From: Prosthecobacter debontii
GTDB taxonomy: Bacteria > Verrucomicrobiota > Verrucomicrobiia > Verrucomicrobiales > Verrucomicrobiaceae
Reading direction: 5' to 3'
Assembly (NCBI RefSeq): GCF_900167535.1
Contig: NZ_FUYE01000006.1
Span: 186,001-250,000 of the forward strand
Length of the DNA stretch: 64,000 nucleotides
Below are positions 1 to 7,828 of this stretch, piece after piece; within the stretch, counting starts at the first letter, position 1, and the number at the start of each line of letters is the position of its first letter. Made by a program: the position numbers and the translations under genes. The notes beneath the pieces are model-generated. The model saw only the letters and a program-made list of their open reading frames with translations. It was not told where the DNA came from and made no database searches.

Positions 1-30
1 ACTCCCCCCCTTTGATTTTTCTTCCTCGCT

Positions 31-831
31 ATGCGTGATTCGTTGTCCACGCCCGTGAATCGGGCCTCCTCTGCACGAGGCCGTGATGTTACGCTTTCCT
101 TATTGCCGTCGTCGTTGCGGGTTCGTCGTGCAGCGCGGGTGGCTTGTGCGATGACGCTTTTGGTTAGTCTCGGGCTGGTTTTGACCGGTCAAGTGCAGGC
201 GGCGACGGTGATCTACAGCAGTGATTTCAGCAGCACCTCAGGGGCCAATAGCGTGACGGGCTGGACCTACGTAGGGGAAGGCGGTGGAAACCTGAGCCGC
301 AATGCGACTGCCTACGACAACTACGACCTCGGCGGCGGTGTCTTCGGCGGGGATGGGGTGAAGGGGGATGGATCTCTGCTGCTGAATACGGGCAATAACA
401 CACCTCAGGATGAGCTGTGGACCTACACGCTGGTCTCGACGTTGAGTGAAGGAATGGTGCTGAATCTGGTGGGCGCAGCCTTCAATGGCAACAGCAGTCA
501 CAACAGCACCTTCACCATCGCCCTGTATAATGTGACGGATGATCGGGTGCTGATCACCTCGGCCAACATGGGCGGCACGCGCCTGGGGCTGGTGGATGAG
601 AACATCAACCCGTTCTATAACTTTAATCTGAGCTACACCACCACGGCTGCGGATGAGGGCGATGTGTTTCAGATCCGTGTGGCGGAGAATCTCCAGAATA
701 CTGCCCGCGATATCTTTGTGGATTACGTCACGCTCACCTCCAGCCCTGCGGCCATCCCCGAGCCGAGCCGGGTGTTGCTGGCAGGGCTGGGACTCGGGGT
801 GGTGATGCTGAGGAGGAGGAGGAGAGTTTAG
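31..831 (+). CDS. PEP-CTERM sorting-domain exported protein
   Basis: A 266-residue exported protein of unknown function. It has a hydrophobic signal segment (residues about 42-57, ending GQVQA before ATVIYSSDF), a Gly/Asn-rich beta-type body, and a C-terminal PEP-CTERM tail: IPEPS at about 242-246, a hydrophobic stretch, then a run of arginines (RRRRRV). Known of the family: such tails route proteins through an EpsH/exosortase-type system to the envelope or extracellular matrix. The first ATG gives an unusually long n-region; the internal ATG at 151 (MTLLVSLGLVL) is a good alternative start. The body resembles choice-of-anchor-type surface domains, but no enzymatic motif is visible. It is followed by repeat-filled DNA and the phage module and is probably unrelated to the latter. 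Confidence 0.8.
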   Translation: MRDSLSTPVNRASSARGRDVTLSLLPSSLRVRRAARVACAMTLLVSLGLVLTGQVQAATVIYSSDFSSTSGANSVTGWTYVGEGGGNLSRNATAYDNYDLGGGVFGGDGVKGDGSLLLNTGNNTPQDELWTYTLVSTLSEGMVLNLVGAAFNGNSSHNSTFTIALYNVTDDRVLITSANMGGTRLGLVDENINPFYNFNLSYTTTAADEGDVFQIRVAENLQNTARDIFVDYVTLTSSPAAIPEPSRVLLAGLGLGVVMLRRRRRV

Positions 832-861
832 AGGTCGGAATGCTGTTGGTGAGGAGTGCCT

Positions 862-1058
862 TTTTGCCGCAGAGGGGCGTAGAGACAGAGGGCGCGGAGG
901 TTTGGAGTGATCTGGTTTTTTTTGACAGGATTTACAGGATGACAGGATTCACATGATTTTTTAAGGAGGTGGGGAAAATGCGCGGATTGTTTGTCCCTGA
1001 TCTCTGAAATCATCCATCTGTAAATCCTGTGAATCTTGTTAATCCTGTCGAAAAAAGA
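862..1058. repeat. Intergenic repeats: GCAGAGGGGCG element and paired ACAGGATTTACAGGAT hairpin arms
   Basis: The gap between 831 and 1116 holds two repeat types and no gene. At about 862-905 is a GCCGCAGAGGGGCG-type element that recurs at about 5869-5917. At about 915-960 is a run of GACAGGATT/TACAGGAT words, and at about 1019-1057 its inverted partner (AAATCCTGTGAATC, AATCCTGTC), so the RNA could fold into a long imperfect hairpin. The same paired structure recurs at 3557-3684, 3967-4082 and 5796-6021. Confidence 0.7.
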
Positions 1059-1115
1059 CAGCCTAACAAAAAATAACACTTGCGCCGGGGCGGGTTAATC
1101 AATCCCACCTTGAGC

Positions 1116-1436
1116 ATGCACAGTGAAACCTTTGATTTGCTACCGGGTGGTGGGGCACAGTGGAGTGCCGATTTGATCGGACCGAATGGACGGCTGACCC
1201 GTCTCTGCAAGGGGGCGAAGGAGCCTGATCAGCCGCCTCCACCGACGGCTCCTTTTCGTCAAGACATTGCTGCCGAAGGCGAGGCTGCGCGCCGCGCGAG
1301 TCGGAAGAAGGGCATTCAGAAGACCATTCTGACGCAGGATAACGATGCGACTGCTCCAGCTCAAACGTTGGGCCGGACGACTCAGCTCGGTGTGGTGAAT
1401 CCGCTGCTGACGCCGAAGAATGGCGGGGAAATGTGA
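1116..1436 (+). CDS. Small phage protein preceding the portal gene
   Basis: A 106-residue acidic/polar protein. From ATG 1116 it begins MHSETFDLLPGGG; a TTG at 1080 would extend it by 12 residues. The Arg/Lys stretch followed by KGIQKTILT (about residue 72) resembles the RxxxxxSTILT signature of small proteins coded next to portal genes in podoviruses; that is a memory-based resemblance, not an alignment. It lies directly upstream of the portal on the same strand. The leader contains GCCTAACAAAAA (1061-1072) and no Shine-Dalgarno sequence. Role unknown, possibly a minor virion or packaging-associated protein. No terminase precedes it in the window. Confidence 0.5.
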   Translation: MHSETFDLLPGGGAQWSADLIGPNGRLTRLCKGAKEPDQPPPPTAPFRQDIAAEGEAARRASRKKGIQKTILTQDNDATAPAQTLGRTTQLGVVNPLLTPKNGGEM

Positions 1437-1810
1437 ATGGGTGATGGCAGTATTCAGTGAACGGTGCGGTGTTCCGCTTTCAATGAGCCGTGGCTGAGTG
1501 CTGAGATGGGGTGGAGTGACTTGGAGCGCGAAGCGTCCCGGAGTGCGGTGGCAAGCGATAGCGCGACACCGCTCGGATGGGGGAGTGGATGAGGGGATGA
1601 AGGAGCTTAGCTCACCACTAATGGGCACTCATGGACACTAATGATCTGAAGCTCTGAATGGAAACCATTAGTGACTATTAGTGGGTATGAGTGGTTTCCA
1701 TCGGGGGAGTTGGTTTCCCTAGCATGGCGCTAGGGCCTAGAGGGGAACCATTGCGGGCAGGAGTGCCCGCATCACTTGAAAACCGAACACTGATAACTGA
1801 ACAATTTTCA
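1437..1810. other. Repeat-bearing gap upstream of the portal gene
   Basis: No gene is supported here. It holds a half copy of the element with end GCGTCCCGGAGTGCGGTGGC (1533-1552, with GACACCGCT at 1565-1573), an inverted repeat built of CACTAATG words (arms about 1615-1643 and 1666-1694), and the palindrome GCGGGCAGGAGTGCCCGC (1753-1770) followed by ATCACTTGAA. The palindrome plus tail recurs at 4438-4465. The open frame running from 1691 into the portal gene is probably this repeat DNA read through, not the true N-terminus. Confidence 0.6.
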
Positions 1811-3547
1811 ATGAAGCCTAACAAAAAGATGTCTAAAGAAGAGCGTGCGGAGCCTGAGAAGGCCTGTCCGGTGAAGCAGCAGCGGACGCGGGATCTGTGC
1901 GCGCGCTGGCAGAAGATGCAGACGGTGATGCAGCCGTGGAAGACGCAGTGGCAGGAGATTGCGGATCTGATGATGCCACGCAAGGCGGGGATCACCTCCA
2001 TGACCAGCACGCCGAGCAGCTCGAAGGAAGCGCTGCTGTTTGACACCACGGCGGGGGATGCGGCACTGACGATGGCGGGGGGCTTGATGTCGTGGATGAC
2101 GCCGGCCAATGAGTCGTGGTTTTCCTATGATCCGGTGTTTGATCTGCGGCAGTCGGATCGCGTGAAGATGTGGCTGCAGGACTGCTCCTTCCGCGTGCAG
2201 GAGATGCTGGGGAACAGTAACTTTTACACGGAGCAGCATGAGGATCTGCTGAACCATGTGACCTTCGGCACGAGTGCCTTGTATTCGGCCTTTGAGGATG
2301 GGCGCTTTTACTTTGAGTCGCTGCCCGTGGGCTCTTTTGCCATCGAGGAAAATGCCTTCGGGCAGGTGGATACGTTGTTTCGTGAGTTTGAGCTGACGGC
2401 GCGTCAGGCGCGGGAGATGTTCGGGGCGGAGAATCTGCCGACGAAGATCCAGGACTGCCTGAGGGATGAGACGCGCCAGGGCAGCCGTTATCGTTTTCTC
2501 CACGCGGTTTATCCACGGTCACGCGCTGAGCGACCTGATGGTCCGGCTGCGTGCGCCGCGTGGGGAAAGCCTTTTGCCTCCTGCTATGTGGAGCTGAGTG
2601 AAAAGACGCTGGTGCGGGAGAGCGGGTATGATTCCTTCCCCTTTGCCGTGGGGCGTTATTTGAAATGGTCGGCGCTGTCGGAGAAGAGTCCGTATGGCTA
2701 CGGGCCGGGCTTTGCGGCGCTGCCCGATGCACGGCAGGTGAACTTTCTGCAAATGATGCTGGATTGTGCGGCGGAAAAGATGGTTAGGCCTGCGATGATC
2801 GCGCCGGAGGAGATGGAGGGCGAGCTGATCCTCTCCGCCGGGGGCATCACGTATATGGCCAGCAGCATCGGGCAGGAGCGCTGGCCGAAACCGATCTCGC
2901 AGGTGGGGGACTACAGTGTGGGGCAGGAGCGGATCAAGATGCGTCAGGATGCGGTGAATGCGAAGTTTCACGCGCAGCTCTTCAACATGTTTGCCAGCCT
3001 GGATCGCCAGATGACAGCGCGGGAGGTGGCGGAGCGTGCGGCGGAGAAGATCACCCTGATCACCCCGGCTTTCTCACGCCTGACCAGTGAGAAGAATACG
3101 CCCATTTTGCAACGTTTGTTCGCGCTGGCCATGGAGGAGGGTATGCTGGCTCCACCACCTGAAGAGGCCGTGCGGGCGGTGTCGCAATTCATGGGCATGG
3201 TGCCCGATCCGACGGTGGTCTATACCTCGCGCCTAGCTCTGGCTATCAAGCAACTGCGCAATGCCTCCTTCGAGCGGCAATTCCAGGGCGATCTCCAGCT
3301 CGCCTCGGTGCGTCCGGATGTCTTGGACAACTACAACTTTGACGTGATCACGCGTGATCGGGCTCGCAACAACGGCATGCCGGCGGAGTGGCTGATGGAT
3401 GAGAAAGCTGTGGCCGAGATGCGTGCGCAACGCGCCCAAGCTCAACAGGCCAGCCAGATGACCAGCATGCTGGAACAAGGCAGCAAGGCGGTGAAAAACG
3501 TCGGCGGCATGGGCGAGGTGGAGAAGCTGATGGAGCAGCTGGGGTGA
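1811..3547 (+). CDS. Podovirus (T7-type) portal / head-tail connector protein
   Basis: The dodecameric portal through which DNA is packaged and ejected. From ATG 1811 it is 578 residues, normal for the T7 gp8-like head-tail connector family. Features matching the family: an early Arg/Trp-rich block (ARWQKMQTVMQPWKTQW then EIADLMMPRKAG), the block LLFDTTAGDAALTMAGGL with MSWMTPANESWF after it, and near the C-terminal third QMTAREVAERAAEK, the counterpart of the MTATEV..R..E motif. The frame is open from 1691, but those upstream residues are encoded by repeat DNA. ATG 1829, directly after GCCTAACAAAAAG, is an alternative start and matches the leader motif of other genes here. The normal next genes (scaffold, capsid) follow, but the capsid gene is displaced to 27440. 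Confidence 0.88.
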   Translation: MKPNKKMSKEERAEPEKACPVKQQRTRDLCARWQKMQTVMQPWKTQWQEIADLMMPRKAGITSMTSTPSSSKEALLFDTTAGDAALTMAGGLMSWMTPANESWFSYDPVFDLRQSDRVKMWLQDCSFRVQEMLGNSNFYTEQHEDLLNHVTFGTSALYSAFEDGRFYFESLPVGSFAIEENAFGQVDTLFREFELTARQAREMFGAENLPTKIQDCLRDETRQGSRYRFLHAVYPRSRAERPDGPAACAAWGKPFASCYVELSEKTLVRESGYDSFPFAVGRYLKWSALSEKSPYGYGPGFAALPDARQVNFLQMMLDCAAEKMVRPAMIAPEEMEGELILSAGGITYMASSIGQERWPKPISQVGDYSVGQERIKMRQDAVNAKFHAQLFNMFASLDRQMTAREVAERAAEKITLITPAFSRLTSEKNTPILQRLFALAMEEGMLAPPPEEAVRAVSQFMGMVPDPTVVYTSRLALAIKQLRNASFERQFQGDLQLASVRPDVLDNYNFDVITRDRARNNGMPAEWLMDEKAVAEMRAQRAQAQQASQMTSMLEQGSKAVKNVGGMGEVEKLMEQLG

Positions 3548-3556
3548 GCTGCCGGG

Positions 3557-3684
3557 CTTTTTTTGAACAGGATTTACAGGATGACAGGATTCACAGGAGG
3601 TTGTGATGAGCAACCACGGAAGATGCTGAAGACACGGAAGTGTTTTGGTTGATCCTGGAATCTTGTGAATCCTGTCGAAAAGAG
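3557..3684. repeat. Paired ACAGGATTTACAGGAT inverted repeat
   Basis: Left arm about 3562-3600 (GAACAGGATTTACAGGATG) and right arm about 3652-3684 (ATCCTGGAATC, TGTGAATCCTGTCGAAAA) are inverted copies of the repeat seen at 915-1058. Between them, 3610-3658 shares an ACGGAAGATGCTGAA...GTTGATCCTG segment with 4504-4556. It lies in the gap after the portal gene and could act as a transcript-stabilising or terminating hairpin. Confidence 0.7.
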
Positions 3685-3711
3685 CGTTGTTGAACCTTTG
3701 ATTGATTCTGG

Positions 3712-3963
3712 ATGAGTGCGTATTCGAAAGACCTTTGTGTGATCACCTTGGATGGGGCGAGTAAGCTCGGGGAGGTGAAGCGGCGGGTGCTGCATGCGTT
3801 TCTGGAGGGCATCTACTGCTTCCGCTTTGTGCTGCGGCATCAGAAGCGCTGCTTTGAGGATCGTGTGGCCCTGCCGAAGGATGCGGATGAAGCCTGCGCC
3901 CTGGAGATGGCTGAGCATCAGTTTCAGCGCTTTGTGAATACGGTGGTGCGGGTGCGGCTCTAA
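3712..3963 (+). CDS. Small hypothetical protein in the phage module
   Basis: An 83-residue protein beginning MSAYSKDLCVITLDGASKL, between the portal and a Bbp19-like gene. The sequence suggests a compact alpha/beta fold (SKLGEVKRRVLHAFLEGIYCFRF followed by a helical C-terminus ending in VVRVRL). I do not recognise a family. Position and strand suggest a small virion or assembly protein. It is flanked on both sides by ACAGGATTTACAGGAT hairpin repeats, which is unusual inside a phage operon. An intact frame with phage-like spacing supports a real gene, but only moderately. Confidence 0.5.
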   Translation: MSAYSKDLCVITLDGASKLGEVKRRVLHAFLEGIYCFRFVLRHQKRCFEDRVALPKDADEACALEMAEHQFQRFVNTVVRVRL

Positions 3964-3966
3964 GAG

Positions 3967-4082
3967 TTTAGACAGGATTTACAGGATGGCAGGATTCACA
4001 GGATTTTGCTTTTGAGTGCACGCAGTCATTTGATGACGGGTTGTTTGTTAATCCTGAAATCTTGTTAATCGTGTTTCAAAAA
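3967..4082. repeat. Paired ACAGGATTTACAGGAT inverted repeat
   Basis: Left arm about 3969-4008 (GACAGGATTTACAGGATGG, then CAGGATTCACAGGAT) and right arm about 4049-4080 (TTAATCCTGAAATC, TTGTTAATCGTGTTTC). It is the third copy of the family in the first 6 kb and fills the gap between two small phage ORFs. Confidence 0.65.
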
Positions 4083-4115
4083 GGCCTGAATCGGTAGTCA
4101 CCCAATTTTTTGATC

Positions 4116-4376
4116 ATGACAAATCAAGAAGAACAAGAAGCCGTGCGGAAGGCACGGGAGGTGCAGGTGCGTGAGGCCTGGCAGATGCTGGCGGATCTGC
4201 CGGAGTTTCAGACGGTGTTTGAGCTGGATCTCCAGGTGCATTTCAATCTGCATCGGCAGAGCTTTCAATCTGGGGATGACTTCAATGTCTGCGCAGCGGC
4301 CCAGCGGGATGGGCAGAAGCAAGTGATCAGTCACATCGCCCGGCGCGTGGCCGCGGGCAAGGTAGGGGAGGCGTGA
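4116..4376 (+). CDS. Bbp19-like small phage protein
   Basis: An 86-residue protein (MTNQEEQEAVRKAREVQ...). The pattern SFQSGDDFNVCAAAQRDGQK followed by a helix (QVISHIARRVAAG) resembles the Bbp19-like family, in which a short protein with an xSF..GD...TA..EGxR core is coded between portal and scaffold genes in podoviruses. The position here fits. The function of the family is not established. ATG 4116 was preferred over the upstream in-frame TTG at 4110. No Shine-Dalgarno sequence is visible. Confidence 0.5.
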   Translation: MTNQEEQEAVRKAREVQVREAWQMLADLPEFQTVFELDLQVHFNLHRQSFQSGDDFNVCAAAQRDGQKQVISHIARRVAAGKVGEA

Positions 4377-4838
4377 TGCGGAAAGTGAGGTGGCCACTCT
4401 TGGCCGCTATGGACGATGCTTCGAGGGGCGAGAACGTGCGGGCAGGAGTGCCCGCATCACTTGAACGGCGTGATCTTCAGACTGGATTGGTCTGGAGTGA
4501 GTTGAGCAACAACCGAAGATGCTGAATACACGGAAGTGTGTTTGGTTGATCCTGTTCAAAGAAGCTTTGAAAGGACGGAGGATACTTGGAGGCGCGGAGC
4601 GTCCTGGAGGGCGGTGGGAAGCGTTAGCGCCACACCGCTTTTTCGGGCGAGAGATTGAGCTGTCCACCAGGCGACTGTGTGGGGGCGGCACTCAAGAGGG
4701 CGGTGACTTGGATCGGATCTGGGGCTTCGGCGCGAGCGGTGTCGGCGAGGCAGGGTGTTGCCCTTGCCTCTCTGCCACCGCACTCCGGGACGCTGTCGCG
4801 AATTTTTAACCTAACAAAAAACAACACACGAACATACC
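4377..4838. other. Repeat-filled gap before the scaffold gene
   Basis: No gene is supported. Contents: the palindrome GCGGGCAGGAGTGCCCGC with its ATCACTTGAA tail (4438-4465, second copy), a segment shared with 3610-3658 (4504-4556), the MITE-like element at 4599-4793, and CCTAACAAAAAA at about 4811-4822, ahead of the scaffold start. Confidence 0.6.
4599..4793. repeat. MITE-like element with CCGCACTCCGGGACGC end
   Basis: The left end GCGTCCTGGAGGGCGGTGG (4599-4617) is an imperfect inverted copy of the right end GCCACCGCACTCCGGGACGC (4774-4793). Internally CACACCGC (about 4631-4638) pairs with GCGGTGTC (about 4737-4744). Next to the right end is a CAGGGTGTTGCCCTTGCCTC stem. It is about 195 bp with no coding content. 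The better preserved copy is at 53294-53509 and a half copy lies at 1533-1573. Confidence 0.65.
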
Positions 4839-5744
4839 ATGACGGACGATACAGCGAATGATGCGATGATGAACACGGCAAGCTCTGATGGGGCGGTTTC
4901 TGCGCCAGTGAGCCAGGAATCAGTGCCAGCCGCACCGGCTAGCGAAAGCCCAGAGGCTTTTGATTTTCACAGCATCCTCGGCAAGGACGGCAGCTTCACG
5001 GCAGGCTGGCAGGAGGCGCTGCCGGAGGATCTGCGCGAGTATGCGGCGGAGTTTGGCAAGTATCCGAATGCGATGGAACTGCTGCGCGGGCATGCGAACA
5101 AGGCGAAGATGATCGGCCAGCGCACAGGCGTGAAACCACCGGGGGCGGAGGCCAAGCCGGAAGAGATCGCCGCCTGGCGCAAGGCCCTGGGGGTGCCGGA
5201 GACGGCGGAGGGATATGGTATCGCAAAACCGGAAGCCCTGCCCGAGGGCGTGCAGTGGGATGAGGGCACGGTGAAGGAGTTTCAGACGCTGGCGCATGAT
5301 CTCCACCTGACGCCGCATCAGGTGCAGTCGCTGATGGCCTTTGACCTGAAGCAGAAGGAAGGCCTCGTCTCGCGCGGGCGTGAGGGGGTGGATAGCTACC
5401 TCAATGAGCAGCGCACCTTGCTGGAGGCGGAGTGGGGAGATCGCATCCATGAGAACACGGCGCGTGCTCTGCGTGCCGCGCAGCTCCTGGGGCTGGACCC
5501 GGATGATGCGGAGATCGGCAACAGTGCCAAGATGATCCGTGCGCTGCACTCGGCCAGTGTGCTGATGCAGGAGGATCGTTTGTTAGGTAGCCGCAGCAGC
5601 ACCGCCGTCATGGGCGGGGAGGCGCAGGCGGAGGACATCCGCCGAAACCCGAACAATCCCTGGCATAAGGCCTACCTGGGCCACGAAGGCAAAGAACGCC
5701 AGCAGGAGGCAGCGGAGATGATTCGGAAGCTGCGCGGGGTGTAG
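4839..5744 (+). CDS. Phage capsid scaffolding / assembly protein
   Basis: A 301-residue acidic protein with the composition of T7-type scaffold (capsid assembly) proteins: an Ala/Ser/Pro-rich N-terminus, then GWQEALPEDLREYAAEFGKY, then the characteristic LGVPETAEGYGI block (about residues 125-136) found in phage scaffold proteins that template the procapsid. A long helical region follows (EFQTLAHDLHLTPHQVQSLM; EAEWGDRIHENTARAL), ending in a Gln/Glu-rich helix. In related phages the gene sits immediately upstream of the major capsid gene; here that gene is 21.7 kb away. The ATG follows CCTAACAAAAA by about 16 nt and has no Shine-Dalgarno sequence. Confidence 0.82.
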   Translation: MTDDTANDAMMNTASSDGAVSAPVSQESVPAAPASESPEAFDFHSILGKDGSFTAGWQEALPEDLREYAAEFGKYPNAMELLRGHANKAKMIGQRTGVKPPGAEAKPEEIAAWRKALGVPETAEGYGIAKPEALPEGVQWDEGTVKEFQTLAHDLHLTPHQVQSLMAFDLKQKEGLVSRGREGVDSYLNEQRTLLEAEWGDRIHENTARALRAAQLLGLDPDDAEIGNSAKMIRALHSASVLMQEDRLLGSRSSTAVMGGEAQAEDIRRNPNNPWHKAYLGHEGKERQQEAAEMIRKLRGV

Positions 5745-5748
5745 GGGC

Positions 5749-5783
5749 TTGGTTCTTGGTTCTTGGTTCTTGGTTCTTGGTTC
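5749..5783. repeat. TTGGTTC heptamer tandem array
   Basis: Five perfect TTGGTTC units directly after the scaffold stop codon. It is one of three period-7 arrays in the window (also 6910-6943 and 26459-26524). Confidence 0.9.
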
Positions 5784-5795
5784 AGGGGGGCGCTT

Positions 5796-6021
5796 GTTTT
5801 TGACAGGATTACGGGATTTTCGGGATTAACAGGAAGTGTGGATGATGGGAGGTGCGCTTGCTGGGATGCTTTTTTGCCACAGAGGGGCGGAGGGGCAAAG
5901 GGCGCGGAGATTTAGTTGATTTGCAGAAGCTCATTGGGCGTCCAGGGGAAGCCTTCGAATTAAGAGCTGAACTAAGGAGAAATCCTGTGAATCCTGTCAT
6001 CTTGTAAATCCTGTTCAAACA
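5796..6021. repeat. Paired ACAGGAT inverted repeat enclosing a GCAGAGGGGCG-type element
   Basis: Left arm about 5799-5836 (TTGACAGGATTACGGGATT, GATTAACAGGAAG), right arm about 5980-6020 (AAATCCTGTGAATCCTGTC, TTGTAAATCCTGTTC). Between them at about 5869-5917 is a GCCACAGAGGGGCGGAGG element like that at 862-905. No gene lies between 5744 and 6045. Confidence 0.65.
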
Positions 6022-6044
6022 ACCCCGAACCCAAAACTTCCCTT

Positions 6045-6812
6045 TCACCGCTCCACCTGCTCCGGCAGGCCGAGGGACTCGGCGGAGGTGTGGTAGACGG
6101 TGAGGTCGAAGGTGGCGATGTCGCCTTCGTAGGCGGCGATGAATTCCGGGGTGCCGGTGAGCACGCTGACGACGTAAAGGAAGTCGTGCGGTGGGTTCGC
6201 ATGCTCAAAGGCCTCCACGTAGCAGTAGCCGGGCAGGTGGGGCAGGCCGGGCCATTCTTCGCCGGTCCAGGAGATGCGGGTGACGTCCCAGGGGTGGTCA
6301 TCCACACCGACTAGGGAGGATTGCTTGGCGATGCGTTTGATGTCGCGCCGGATGAGAACCTCCAGGGTGAGGCGATCCACCTTGGGCGTGGGCGTGGGGT
6401 GAGGTGAGGGGCTCGGTTTGGGCGCGTGGAGCTCCCGCAGCAGGCGCCAGGGCACATGATCGGGGAGCGGCGTATAGGCAGGTGAATCGGTGGCGGGGGC
6501 CCAGGCACGGAGCAGGCGCATGTGCTTCAGCTCGCGCTGATAACTGGCGGCGAGGGTGCAGGTGCCGGTGGAGATGTCGAGGATGAGCAGGTAATCGTGC
6601 GGTGGCTGGGTAACAAAAAGATCGACATAAATCAGGCCGGGTCGCCCTTCCAGGCCAGGCCACTCCTCACCTGTCCAGGAAAGGAGGCGGATGCCCCAGG
6701 CTTCACCTTCACGGAGGGGAACGCCGGCCACGGAGGCGATGATGGGAAGGTAGCGGTTGAGGTAACCGGTGATCTGTTCGCGATCGAGCTTCTCCTGGGC
6801 GGGGGATTCCAT
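6045..6812 (-). CDS. Duplicated-domain hypothetical protein
   Basis: A 255-residue protein from ATG 6812 (MESPAQEKLDREQ); the frame is open to 6848. It contains two copies of one unit: LLSWTGEEWPGLEGRPG followed by PPHDYLLILDISTGT, and RISWTGEEWPGLPHLPG followed by PPHDFLYVVSVLTGT. A Pro-rich linker (PKPSPSPHPTPTPK) separates them. The units look like small alpha+beta domains of about 95 residues each. No signal peptide is apparent, so it is probably cytoplasmic. I do not recognise the family. It is the first clearly non-phage gene after the scaffold and lies on the opposite strand. Confidence 0.65.
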   Translation of the reverse strand: MESPAQEKLDREQITGYLNRYLPIIASVAGVPLREGEAWGIRLLSWTGEEWPGLEGRPGLIYVDLFVTQPPHDYLLILDISTGTCTLAASYQRELKHMRLLRAWAPATDSPAYTPLPDHVPWRLLRELHAPKPSPSPHPTPTPKVDRLTLEVLIRRDIKRIAKQSSLVGVDDHPWDVTRISWTGEEWPGLPHLPGYCYVEAFEHANPPHDFLYVVSVLTGTPEFIAAYEGDIATFDLTVYHTSAESLGLPEQVER

Positions 6813-6909
6813 GGGGGAAACTTCACGTCGGAGAGCTAGGCGTGTCAACGAGGGAGACGGGAGGAAAGCTGAAAGTGGACAGCAGAAATGAGAAGGCGGG
6901 TGGGACGCG

Positions 6910-6943
6910 TTTCAGTTTTCAGTTTTCAGTTTTCAGTTTTCAG
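6910..6943. repeat. TTTTCAG heptamer tandem array
   Basis: One partial TTTCAG and four perfect TTTTCAG units upstream of the secreted-protein gene, followed by GTGACC/TGACCAATGACC words and, at about 6985-7025, a GAAGGCCGAAGGAGGA-type hairpin. The open frame continuing upstream of 7061 through this stretch is repeat DNA. Confidence 0.85.
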
Positions 6944-7060
6944 TGACCCGTGACCAATGACCCCGCGTATGGGCATGAAAGAAGGACGTGTCCTCCGAAG
7001 CCCGAAGGCCGAAGGAGGATTTTGCGTGCGGGAATGGAAGAGGGATGCTGTAGTGAGGGC

Positions 7061-7687
7061 ATGAGCAGCGCATTCATGAGGGAGGTTCGGGTTTGCGGGA
7101 GCGCTTTATGGCAGTGCCCGGGACGGGCTCTTTCGGTGGGCCTTCTGGCAGCCATGACGTTGTTTGCCCAGCCCGTTTCAGCGGCGGATTTTGGCATGAC
7201 GTGGCTGCCGCTGCCGGAGGGGAAGGCCTATGTTTGGCCGAAGACGCTGGAGGGCAGTGAGGCGGAGTTTAAACCGCAGCCGATGGCCGTGAAGGCGCTC
7301 CCAGGGGCGGTGCAGGTGAGCTTAAAAGAAGCGGCGGCTGGGCAGGAGCTTCCCGCCCAGGTGGAGGTGTGGCGCATGAACCTGGATGGCCAGGGCGAGG
7401 TGGAGTGGTTCGTCTCCGTGCCCCCGCTGGCGGGGCTGGGTGGGCCGGTGTATCTGCTGCTTCAAATCAAGGGCCAGGAGGTGGTGCGCCTCGCGCAGTT
7501 CCACGGGCATCTGCAGATGCTGGAGCGTGATGGCAAGGCGGGCTGGGGGCAGATCGTCTGCTTAGCCAAAGATGGGGAAGGGCGGTTCGTGCGTTCCCTT
7601 TGGCTCTACGAGGCGGAGACTGGTCTTTACCAGCGGGTGCGGCAGGAGGAGCATGACTTTCTGAAGCGGCACGTGGAGGTGAGATGA
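7061..7687 (+). CDS. Secreted hypothetical protein
   Basis: From ATG 7061 (MSSAFMREVRVCGSAL) it is 208 residues with a signal peptide (SVGLLAAMTLFAQPVSA followed by ADFGM). The frame is open to 6950, but that part is repetitive intergenic DNA. The mature part, about 180 residues, alternates beta-type segments (VQVSLKEAAAGQELPAQVEV; GPVYLLLQIKGQEVVRLAQF) and ends in a charged tail. Family not recognised; periplasmic or outer-surface location inferred from the signal peptide. Confidence 0.6.
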   Translation: MSSAFMREVRVCGSALWQCPGRALSVGLLAAMTLFAQPVSAADFGMTWLPLPEGKAYVWPKTLEGSEAEFKPQPMAVKALPGAVQVSLKEAAAGQELPAQVEVWRMNLDGQGEVEWFVSVPPLAGLGGPVYLLLQIKGQEVVRLAQFHGHLQMLERDGKAGWGQIVCLAKDGEGRFVRSLWLYEAETGLYQRVRQEEHDFLKRHVEVR

Positions 7688-7828
7688 GAAACATGTGGGC
7701 CTAACAGAAAGGATGATGTGGGTGATTCAGGTCCGTCACCCTTCCGGCTGAAGCCGGGCTCCGAGCGAAGAGCCGACAATCAGTAACCACTGACCACTGA
7801 ACAGCTCACCTATGAGAAGGGGTAACGG

